From Candidatus Margulisiibacteriota bacterium (GTDB taxonomy: Bacteria > Margulisbacteria > WOR-1 > XYC2-FULL-46-14 > JAHJBW01), in the NCBI GenBank assembly GCA_018813405.1, contig JAHJBW010000078.1:1-13989 (forward strand): DNA of 13,989 bases, written 5' to 3'. Position numbers and translations under genes: made by a program. The notes beneath the pieces were generated by a model. It was given only the letters and a program-made list of their open reading frames with translations. It ran no database searches and had not been told where the DNA came from. Positions 1-7,800 of the stretch are shown one piece after another (positions within the stretch are counted from its first letter, which is position 1; every line of letters begins with the position of its first letter).

Positions 1-1
1 C

Positions 2-157
2 GGCTACGAGTACCGCCAGACAGGCCCGGGCATTCCGCTCATTGCAGAGTTTTCCATGTGGGGCAGTTATTTTGACAATATGCAGCCTACGGCACAATCA
101 TCTACCAGCTACCAGATCGGGCTGGGGCTAAGATTCCGCTTTCCAAAGCTCTTTTGA
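2..157 (+). CDS. 3' end of probable outer-membrane beta-barrel protein (partial)
   Basis: Reading frame 2 is open from the window edge to TGA at 155-157 and gives 51 residues. The other frames are worse: frame 1 stops at 73-75, and frame 3 is open but gives a compositionally poor peptide. The visible end alternates polar and hydrophobic residues (YQIGLGLRFRF) and finishes in Phe. That is the usual signature of a last barrel strand recognised by the BAM machinery, so an outer-membrane protein is the likely product. The amino half contains Gly, Tyr and Trp typical of extracellular loops or strands. The 5' part is missing, so family and length cannot be judged. It is separated from the next gene by 129 bases and may belong to a different transcription unit. 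The coding frame is solid; the barrel assignment rests on one strand only. Confidence 0.6.
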   Translation, partial: GYEYRQTGPGIPLIAEFSMWGSYFDNMQPTAQSSTSYQIGLGLRFRFPKLF

Positions 158-171
158 GCATATTCTCAAAA
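152..171 (+). terminator. Weak AT-rich hairpin over the stop of the barrel gene
   Basis: TTTTGAG (152-158) and CTCAAAA (165-171) form a perfect 7-bp inverted repeat with a 6-base loop, and the stop codon lies in the left arm. The stem has only two G-C pairs and is followed by A residues, not a T-tract, so it is not a convincing intrinsic terminator. A second, even weaker AT inverted repeat (AAAATT at 170-175, AATTTT at 183-188) sits next to it. Either could be chance in AT-rich DNA. Confidence 0.2.
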
Positions 172-182
172 AATTCCCCTGA

Positions 183-250
183 AATTTTACCTCAATTTTA
201 ACGATATATATATGAGAAAGAGTACAGCAATAGAAATAGCCATATTATAG
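183..250 (+). promoter_or_regulatory. Candidate promoter region of the giant-gene operon
   Basis: This is the most AT-rich stretch in the window, and it lies in the only gap between genes, directly upstream of a long run of coupled genes. TATATA (205-210) and TATTAT (243-248) resemble -10 hexamers. I found no good -35 hexamer at 16-18 bases from either, so the exact start is not assigned. The inference rests mainly on position: there is no other gap from 287 to the window end that could hold a promoter, although promoters inside coding sequence cannot be excluded. Confidence 0.35.
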
Positions 251-266
251 AGCAGTAGCAGAGCAG
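249..266 (+). repeat. 7-base direct repeat with 11-base period in the leader
   Basis: AGAGCAG occurs at 249-255 and again at 260-266, so the copies are offset by 11 bases, about one helical turn. It lies between the candidate -10 and the ribosome binding site. It could be a protein-binding pair of half sites or simply a purine-rich leader. The copies are short enough to be chance. Confidence 0.25.
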
Positions 267-272
267 CAAAGA

Positions 273-280
273 AAGGGGGA
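273..280 (+). promoter_or_regulatory. Ribosome binding site of the first giant gene
   Basis: AAGGGGGA lies 6 bases before the ATG at 287. It is a purine-rich Shine-Dalgarno sequence with one mismatch in the core and supports 287 as the start. Confidence 0.7.
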
Positions 281-286
281 AAGATC

Positions 287-3200
287 ATGGGTCCACTGTC
301 TTTCAACAGCATTACTCATCGTCTTAGAACGGGAGAAAGATGGCCAGGCCGCGCGTCGACCGTTAACGCCCCCAAAGCGTCCAAAACACGCGAGCTTTTC
401 CACACCTCCCCCATCGCGTCCCTCGAAAGGCCGTTCGCCGCAAACGACTGCACATCAACGGTTTCCGGCATACTATCTTCTCTCGAACGCGCCTGCGCCG
501 TGACCGGCAAAAAAGTTGACGCCGCGCTTGACCGCATCTACGAAGGCAGTCACAAAATATATTCACGCTTCAGGGAAATGGAAAAAGGAACAGCTTTTTC
601 CATTCTCGCTGACGAGACGGGATCAGTAACTCTCAAGCATATGATCTCTTTCACCATTGCCGGCCTGGCCGGACTCGCCATGGCTTCGGGCGTATTTGGC
701 AGTGTATCGCTTTTAAGCTACGGGCTGTGGTTTGCCGCCACTTACGTGGGTACGCTTTCCCTGACCGGCGCCCTTGACAACGCCGACAAACGATACGGCA
801 CCAAAAGAAGCGTATTCCCCTTTCTGCTTACCACGGCCACGCTGGCCACCCGCTTCTGGCTGCAAAGCGAAACGCAGGTCGACAACTGGGTGCTGATCCC
901 CCTGACCTTTACCGGCATATTCGGCGGGAACCTGCTAATGAGCTGGTTCCACAACAGGCTCTTTGAACCCGGCCGGCACAGGGATCTTAACGCCTATCAA
1001 AAAAACAAGCTCAACGAAATGGACAGCATTACCGCGAAGCTGAAAAGGCTTCAGGAAAAAAAGTGGAACGATCAGAAATTCGATGAAGTTGAAGATGCCA
1101 GGAAGATCAGGCATCTTAGCCAGCGGCTGAAAGAGCTGGTCAAGGAAACCCGCGGCTTCCGCTTCCCCAGCTGGTGGAAGATAGCGCTCTACAGAACATC
1201 AAGGATATATTCAACCCTTTTCTACCTTCCGCTCGCGGCGCTTTTTATGTCAAAGGGCTATGACTGGCCCATTGCCGCGGCCTTTAGCACCTTTTGGATC
1301 TCGCAGTTGATCTATACCCCGACCGGCAAGACCTTTAGCGAACACATGGAAATAGGCGAACTTTCAGAGAACGTCATTTACGGCGACCTGCCCAAAGGCG
1401 ACGGCAACCTTACTAAAAATTATTTAAGAAGCCATTTTGGCAATGACCAGCAGACCAACGACATATGGCAGGCCATGATAGATAACGGATACATCGAGAC
1501 ATACGAGGGAGATGACGAGACCGCCCAGCTTTTGTGTGTTGGCAAAACCCTTAGCTATAGGACCTTTAAAGAAAAATTCTCCTGCTTTGGCGAAGAGGCA
1601 ATGCGAAAAGCCTTTTATGTTCTCGAACAAAGCCTGCCCATGGAAGAACAGCCGCTTCCGCGGACAGTACACTTCCGCCTTTCCAACCGCGGGCTCTACC
1701 GCGACATGAACGAGGGCGATGTGCCGGTATTCCTTCTGCGCGACATCATCAACTGCATGGTCAGCGGCTTTAAAGTAAGGATAGTACTGGACAACGACGC
1801 CCACAACTGGTATTACCCGGAAACAGCCGGCGCCGTGGCCAACGCCAATGTCATTGGCGCCCGCGCGCAGATATTGTGGAACAACATCTTCCCCAATATC
1901 CCCGAGATAAAAAAACTGCCCCGCCAGGAAAAGATAGACCTGTTAAAAGTTTTCTTTGCCGAACACAGCTGGGACCCCACCTGGCTTTTTGACAACGCCT
2001 GCAACAGCACCTTTCAGGGCGCCTGGCCGGTAGAGGCCTGGAACCGGCTCTTTAACGACCAGGGCATAGAGGCCGGCGACAGGTACTGCGGTCTGGCGCT
2101 TGAAAAACTTTTCGCCGACAAAGCCGGACAAAACAGCAAATTCCAGGCCGTTTCCGATATGATCTACAAATATTCCAGCCGCGAGACCCGCTTTTCCCTG
2201 TATAACATTTTTGACGACGAGTACGTTGATGTCTGCGCTTACGAGATAGCCGAACGGATCAAAGATGTCGCGCAAGCGCCTGCCATTGCCGGGCTTATCA
2301 AAGCGCACCGCGAAGAATACCTGACAAAGATCTATCATGAAAAGGCGCTCAAGATGTTCCGCAAGCATTATCCAAAGTCCGCCTCCGAAGGCCTGTACGC
2401 CAGATCGTGGCACCTGGCCCAGACATTTATCACCAGCATTCAGACCTCTATAAAGCGAAGCGAGGCCGCTCCGCTGGTTGAAAAATATCTTCTTGGCCTT
2501 CCGGTCGAATATGAAGCCGTGGAGAAGATAAGGGAAGTGCACGATCTTGACGAGCCTACCGTAATAAGACTGCTTGAAGAGGCCAGAAAAGCCGACCTGG
2601 TAAGGTTTCCCGCCTACCTGGCCGAACGCTGTCTGATGCCCGACGATGTATGGGTGCAAATGCGCGACATCATAATGCAGATACTGGCGTTTGACCGAAA
2701 AAGCGAGGACAGCAACCTGCCCCGCATGATGGAAGCCATGAACCAGTACGGTCCGACCACCGAAGGACAAAAAATGTTCATTGACCGGCTGGCCAGGATG
2801 CTTAACGTGCACGGCACCGACCGCGGCCAGCAGGCGCAGGCCATTGTTGATTACATAAGGACATTTGTTTATGACAAAGGAATGCCCGACCCAACACAGG
2901 TCCCCGAAGGCACCAGTTTAAAGATAGCCCACGAAGCCCAGGCACAGTTCAAAATGCAAAACCTGCTCTTAAAACGCGGCTTCAAAAGCTTTGTCAGCTT
3001 TGTTTTCTGGGGGACCATAAGGGCCTTTTTTACCCGCAGCGGCAAAAGGCTGACAGCTAAATATGTCCCCGGTAAGAAGCGCTATGGCAAAAAGATCCCC
3101 TGGACCAAACCCTTCACCAAGAATGAAAAGATAGCCCACTGGCTTAACGCGCTGGGCGTGGCGCTGGCGCAGGAGCTGGGCAGGGTCCAGCTTATGAGCG

Positions 3201-4828
3201 GCGACTACATCGACCAGTTTGATAAGGTAGAGCCCCTCGCGATAGCCGGAACGATAAGGCAGTTGATAGAACCCCAGGTACTGCAGGCGGCGCGCTTTAG
3301 CGTTGAGACGCTGGTATTCGAAGCCTGGAAAGAAGGCAAGCTTGATTATCAGAATGAAAGCATTGAACATTTGGTCGGCAGGGTCATTGACACCATGCTC
3401 AATGATGATCGCTTCAAGAAGTATTCCAAATATCACAAAAACGCGCCGGAAGGCACCAGGCGGCTCATCAAATACAAGCTTACCGAGATAATATTGGACG
3501 AGTTTAAAAAGAACCGGTATATGATAAACGCCACTCTCCACGGCCTGGCCTGGATACTGGCCCACGAAACAGAAGGCCTGCGATTTATAACCGATCACGC
3601 CATGGTCCCCAACGGCCCCCACGAAGACAAGCGGCTGACCGGCCACCTTGCCAAACAGACATCAGCCGGATCCACTCCCCTGCCCGCCGAAGGCGAGCTT
3701 ACCAGGGAAAGCCTTACCAGATGGATAGAACAGGCACGGCTGGCTGACGTTAGAGAGGCATTTGCGGCAGAAAAGAAAGTACTTGAAGATCTTTTAACCG
3801 CGCGTCTGGCGAGCCACGAGACCGAGGTCGACCTTGACCTTTATGCCCAACCGGACCTGTCGGCTGTGCTTGCCAGCTACCCTGGAAAATTCACTTATAA
3901 TGGACGCTCCTCCGGCAAGCTTATCGTTAAGGGCGCCATGACAGAAGAAGAAAAGAAAGCATTTCTGGCTTGCGCGATGTCATTGACCACCGAAAACTCA
4001 AAGGATATGAAGAAAAAAGAAAAAGATCTGCTGGACAATATTGATGAACTGGAGAAAAGGTCAAAAGAAAGGGACGTTGCTATCGCGGTACTTGCTTTCG
4101 AGCCCGCAGAAGAATTCATTGATGCCAGGAGAAGCAAGTATTTCTTTAACAGGTTCAGCAAGGAGCTGAAGATAATCGGGACCATGACACCGGAAGAAAA
4201 AGAATTGTTGACGGCAATGGCCAGGGAAGAGGCACAAAAATCTGTAAGGAAAAACTACACAGGAAAAATAGAAGCGCTTTATAAATCCTCACAACCAAAT
4301 GCAACGATCAATGGGGTGCTCGGCGGCCTCAACACCATCATCAATAAAGGTATTTCAGGTTTTAAAGACCATAAAGGATTCCTGCTCAATGTCTGGGAGC
4401 TTTACTGGGAAGCGGCAGAAACGCTTTTTGGGAAAGAGAACCTTTACTACAGGGCTGAAAGAAGGATGGCCATAAACCAGCTCTCCCGCCCCAGCTTTAG
4501 GAGGATAAAGGGAGCTGAAGCCAAAGACTTTGAAAAGAACGAAGACCTTTATAGCAAAGATATCGCGATATCCGTGAGGCGGCTTACCGCCCTTATCGCC
4601 GCAAAAAGGTACATTGCCGAACAGTTAAGGTGGCAGCTTCACGGAGTGCAAAACCCCGACTTCATCGGCTTTGACGAAGAATCGATCGGCTTCTTCAGCC
4701 TGGAAACCTACATGGCCGACCACCTGGCCCAACAGCTGGTAGAAGCTTACATGAAAGGGGAACTCAACGCCCCTGCGCCTAACGCCTCAACGCCCAACGC
4801 TTCACAAGGGGGTGAGTCAGATGGTTAA
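287..4828 (+). CDS. Giant six-helix membrane protein, 1513 aa, unknown function
   Basis: I do not recognise the full protein. Residues 1-118 are basic and probably cytoplasmic. Hydrophobic segments lie at about 120-142, 143-163, 174-192, 200-220, 306-324 and 326-350, with a charged, coiled-coil-like stretch at about 233-295 between the fourth and fifth. The remaining ~1160 residues look soluble and mostly helical, apart from a short hydrophobic patch near 899-917. A V-L-D-N-D motif (D502, D504) followed by an Asp at 598 and R-E-T-R-F at 632-636 is faintly like the DxD / TED / QxxRW order of family 2 glycosyltransferases, but the key residues do not match exactly and I do not assign that activity. 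Two copies of a G-x-M-T-x-E-E-K module lie near 1216 and 1298. The C-terminus is a Pro/Asn/Ala/Ser-rich tail. The ATG at 287 has a good ribosome binding site. The stop overlaps the next gene by 8 bases. First gene of the operon; most likely inner membrane. Confidence 0.9.
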   Translation: MGPLSFNSITHRLRTGERWPGRASTVNAPKASKTRELFHTSPIASLERPFAANDCTSTVSGILSSLERACAVTGKKVDAALDRIYEGSHKIYSRFREMEKGTAFSILADETGSVTLKHMISFTIAGLAGLAMASGVFGSVSLLSYGLWFAATYVGTLSLTGALDNADKRYGTKRSVFPFLLTTATLATRFWLQSETQVDNWVLIPLTFTGIFGGNLLMSWFHNRLFEPGRHRDLNAYQKNKLNEMDSITAKLKRLQEKKWNDQKFDEVEDARKIRHLSQRLKELVKETRGFRFPSWWKIALYRTSRIYSTLFYLPLAALFMSKGYDWPIAAAFSTFWISQLIYTPTGKTFSEHMEIGELSENVIYGDLPKGDGNLTKNYLRSHFGNDQQTNDIWQAMIDNGYIETYEGDDETAQLLCVGKTLSYRTFKEKFSCFGEEAMRKAFYVLEQSLPMEEQPLPRTVHFRLSNRGLYRDMNEGDVPVFLLRDIINCMVSGFKVRIVLDNDAHNWYYPETAGAVANANVIGARAQILWNNIFPNIPEIKKLPRQEKIDLLKVFFAEHSWDPTWLFDNACNSTFQGAWPVEAWNRLFNDQGIEAGDRYCGLALEKLFADKAGQNSKFQAVSDMIYKYSSRETRFSLYNIFDDEYVDVCAYEIAERIKDVAQAPAIAGLIKAHREEYLTKIYHEKALKMFRKHYPKSASEGLYARSWHLAQTFITSIQTSIKRSEAAPLVEKYLLGLPVEYEAVEKIREVHDLDEPTVIRLLEEARKADLVRFPAYLAERCLMPDDVWVQMRDIIMQILAFDRKSEDSNLPRMMEAMNQYGPTTEGQKMFIDRLARMLNVHGTDRGQQAQAIVDYIRTFVYDKGMPDPTQVPEGTSLKIAHEAQAQFKMQNLLLKRGFKSFVSFVFWGTIRAFFTRSGKRLTAKYVPGKKRYGKKIPWTKPFTKNEKIAHWLNALGVALAQELGRVQLMSGDYIDQFDKVEPLAIAGTIRQLIEPQVLQAARFSVETLVFEAWKEGKLDYQNESIEHLVGRVIDTMLNDDRFKKYSKYHKNAPEGTRRLIKYKLTEIILDEFKKNRYMINATLHGLAWILAHETEGLRFITDHAMVPNGPHEDKRLTGHLAKQTSAGSTPLPAEGELTRESLTRWIEQARLADVREAFAAEKKVLEDLLTARLASHETEVDLDLYAQPDLSAVLASYPGKFTYNGRSSGKLIVKGAMTEEEKKAFLACAMSLTTENSKDMKKKEKDLLDNIDELEKRSKERDVAIAVLAFEPAEEFIDARRSKYFFNRFSKELKIIGTMTPEEKELLTAMAREEAQKSVRKNYTGKIEALYKSSQPNATINGVLGGLNTIINKGISGFKDHKGFLLNVWELYWEAAETLFGKENLYYRAERRMAINQLSRPSFRRIKGAEAKDFEKNEDLYSKDIAISVRRLTALIAAKRYIAEQLRWQLHGVQNPDFIGFDEESIGFFSLETYMADHLAQQLVEAYMKGELNAPAPNASTPNASQGGESDG
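3884..4204 (+). repeat. Two-copy protein module with G-x-M-T-x-E-E-K core
   Basis: In the first giant protein the segment around residues 1200-1224 (core G1216-A-M-T-E-E-E-K1223) is echoed by residues 1283-1306 (core G1298-T-M-T-P-E-E-K1305), 82 residues later. Both copies have aromatic residues, then a short beta-like stretch with Leu/Ile, then Gly-x-Met-Thr capping an acidic helix. From memory, a similar F/Y...L...G-x-MT-x-E-x-x-x-L pattern recurs in very large bacterial proteins such as Tc-toxin A-type polypeptides. The DNA of the copies has diverged (for example GCCATGACAGAAGAA against ACCATGACACCGGAA), so the duplication is old. Confidence 0.5.
4766..4804 (+). repeat. Degenerate 15-base repeat coding a P-N-A-S tail
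   Basis: Residues 1494-1506 of the first giant protein read N-A-P-A-P-N-A-S-T-P-N-A-S. The copies at 4778 (CCTAACGCCTCA) and 4793 (CCCAACGCTTCA) differ at two third-codon positions. This is a flexible linker-like C-terminus lying directly before the ribosome binding site of the next gene. Confidence 0.5.
4807..4815 (+). promoter_or_regulatory. Ribosome binding site deciding the start of the second giant gene
   Basis: AGGGGGTGA differs from the full anti-SD complement AGGAGGTGA at one base and lies 5 bases before ATG 4821. An in-frame GTG at 4812 overlaps this site and is therefore an unlikely start. Confidence 0.75.
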
Positions 4829-7800
4829 TCAAGTCAGACCGCCTGCTTCTCCCGAACAAAGGATAAGGCCCTTTAGCGAATTTTTAAGGACAAAAGGGAA
4901 AATCCTGATAAAGAACAGGCTTTTTGAAGCCATGAAGCCCTACTCCGGCGCCGCCAAAAACCCGGTGCTCATGCAGGAGCTGGACCGCGTGGTGGATGAA
5001 TGCCACAAGCATATGCTGGAGATCGGCGACATGGGCCTTATGGAACGCATGGATGAATATCAAGAGATAGTGACCGGTAAAGCTCCTATCCTGAAATTTA
5101 TGCCCGATGTGGACTACAAGAACATCAGCAAAGACGAGATGGAACTGCTGATAAAATTTTCCCGCATCTGGGAAGGCATATGGGGCAAAGGCAAAGCGGA
5201 AAACATTGTGGCCGAGCAGGTCGGCTTTACCCACGAGCAAAGAATGGCCGGCTTTATGCAAAGGGCCATGATGTGGTACACCAAAGGCCAGCACGGCTTC
5301 CCCATTGCCCCCATCTTTGTCCAAAAACATATCTATAACGGCGTGGTCAGGCTTATGCAGTTGACCCCCAACCCGCAGGAGAACAATGCCCTTTTAAGAC
5401 AAAAAGGCATTACCACCCTGGACATTTACAAGGACCTGCAAAGACATATAATGATGGGCAAAAGCTATAAAGAAGCGGCTAAACTGGTCTTTAAAGCTTT
5501 TGACATAGATGAAGACCAGGCCAAACACGCCCGCACCTATTTTGTGCGCAAGCCCCTTAGAAGGTTCATCTTTAAAAGCATAAAAAGCTCGGAGCATGCC
5601 GACAGCTCTAACCATATTTATCACAATCTTGAACAATGCGCCCGCGAAGTGGCCCTTATGACCCATGCTTTTGAAGTGGCCAACAAATTCGCCAGAGGCA
5701 CAAAACAGGACGCGAAAGATCATATAAACGATCTGGTAAAAACAAAAAAATCCGACAGGAAGATGAGAAAACAACTGGAAGCCATCCTGGCGGAAGAAGT
5801 TGAGGAATGGAAGGCTTCAGAAAAGGCCCACAAAAAAGCCAACGAGAAGATGGCCGCCGCCGTTGTTTTGAGGAACAAGGGAAAAAACAAAAAAGCCAAG
5901 AAGCTGGAAAAAGAGGCCGATCAGCTTAAAAGACTTAATTTCTATGGCGACAAGAGCCTGTTCGCCTGCAGGTACCGCCACAGGAAAAAACACCCCATAC
6001 TGGCGCGGCCGCTTTTTGATAAAGATGGGAACTACACCGCGCCCACCTTTGAAGAATGCATGACCCTGCTGGTCACCAAAGCCCCTCTGGCGTATGAGTT
6101 TAACGACAACGGTCTCATGAAGTCCGAAGGAAAAATGCTCTTTGACCTGGCCAGGATAGTTCAGGAGAGGATAGACTCGAACGACCAAAACCTTACCAGC
6201 CTTAAAGGCCGGGCCTACAAACACTACAGGGACCTGGACCCGGTGGAGGGCAGAAGGCTTGACCAGTTCCGCAGGACCATGAGGATAGAGATCAGAAACC
6301 TGCTCGGACAAGAAAAATATGCTAAACAGGGCATAAAAAACTACGCCGACTGGGAGCTTCATTCCCTCCCGCGTGTTGACGAGGAGTGGGGTGAACTGCG
6401 CACCATCTGGGATACCGACAATATCGCTTACGAAGAGTTCATGCACGGGCTGGTATTTTTTGGCCCTGAATACGGCGGTCTGACCAGGCACAACATCGAA
6501 GTCCTGCACCGTGTAGAGAACTACAAGCTTATCCACAAGGCCCTGCTGATAACCCTGCAAAAATGGAGGGATTCAAAACTCCACGGCCTGCTGGCCAGGT
6601 CCAGGAACAACAAGGGCATTGACCCCAGCCAGGTATTTAACCGGCACCTTATCGAGGCCGCCACCGGAACCCACACGGGTTATGCCGGCCACGACCTTTT
6701 GGATATGCTTTACCTTACCATGCACAGCGACACCCTGGAAAACCCGCAGATAACCGAGAGCATGGGCCGCAAACTGTTAAGCAGGACATTCTTTACGGAA
6801 AACTTCCACGATCCCGGCAAAGCCCCCAAATGGGCAGACGTTAAAAAGGCTTGGCATGATGTGAGCTGGAAAAAAGGCAAGCTCACACTGATGCAAACCT
6901 CCCTTACAGCCGGCGCCAATTATCTGGCCAGACTGTTCGGCAGGGAAAGCATATGGGACGTTTTTGCGGGGATAGATTTTACCCTGCGGGCCACCTATAC
7001 CATCTCGGGAGCTTTTACCGCGGTAACCGCCGCGCTTTCCATTTTGTCGGGCGCCACTGCCGCGGCCGCCCTGCTTCCATTTTACGGCTGGGTGCTGGGA
7101 GTCTCTTTCGGTACCTGGGCGGCCCTTAAAGGCATTGCCTGGCTGGGCGGCAGGGATATGTATATACATCAAAGCGTCAGCGTGGCGCGCAATTATGAGT
7201 TTGACGCTTCGGAAGACCTGCTCTTTTCATTGTTCTGTTTCATTACAGGATTTACCGTATTGTGGGATCCCGGCCACCTTCAGCAAAACGACTGCACCAC
7301 CAGCCTGCGGGCCGACATGGCGCAGAAACTGCGCTGGCAGGCGCAGAATGCCAGGCTTTTCCGCCTGTTCATGATATGGGCTCTGCACTACCACGAAACT
7401 GCCGGCTTCAAACAGGCCTTTGACGCGGTAACTCCCTGCGTCTACAACAACTGGGGAATGGCCGCCACCTTTAACCGCATTGGCGTTTGGAGCTTTATAG
7501 CTTTTGGCATGCCGCCCATGCTTATGCCCAACAACGATCTTGCGGCAGTACCCGGACAGACCCTGCTTAACTGGATATTTGAGATAGCCCTTACCAACTA
7601 TACCCTTATCGAGGGCACAGTAAGGATATCGAACGCCAGCGAAGGCACGCCTTCAATGGGTACCACCTATAACTTTGGCTACCAGAACATGTACGTTCCG
7701 TTCAACATCGAGAATGTGCGCCGCCGCCTGTGGAACATGTTCTCGGCCGGATTTAACGTGACCGGTGAAGTAGCCGCCCCGCAAATGGACGCGCCCTGGG

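Noticed and set aside
152..188. Strong intrinsic terminator after the barrel gene
   Set aside because: Only AT-rich 6-7 bp hairpins without a following T-tract; kept only as a low-confidence site.
647..953. GtrA-like four-helix domain at the N-terminus of the first giant protein
   Set aside because: Four hydrophobic segments are present, but I could not see specific residues of that family; helix count alone is not evidence.
1943..2812. Long minus-strand open frame (289 codons), with others at 2969-3646 and 5817-6560
   Set aside because: They lie wholly inside + strand genes with good starts, have no SD sequence, and their products have the odd Gly/Val/Phe-rich composition of antisense shadows. 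The openness follows from codon bias of the real genes.
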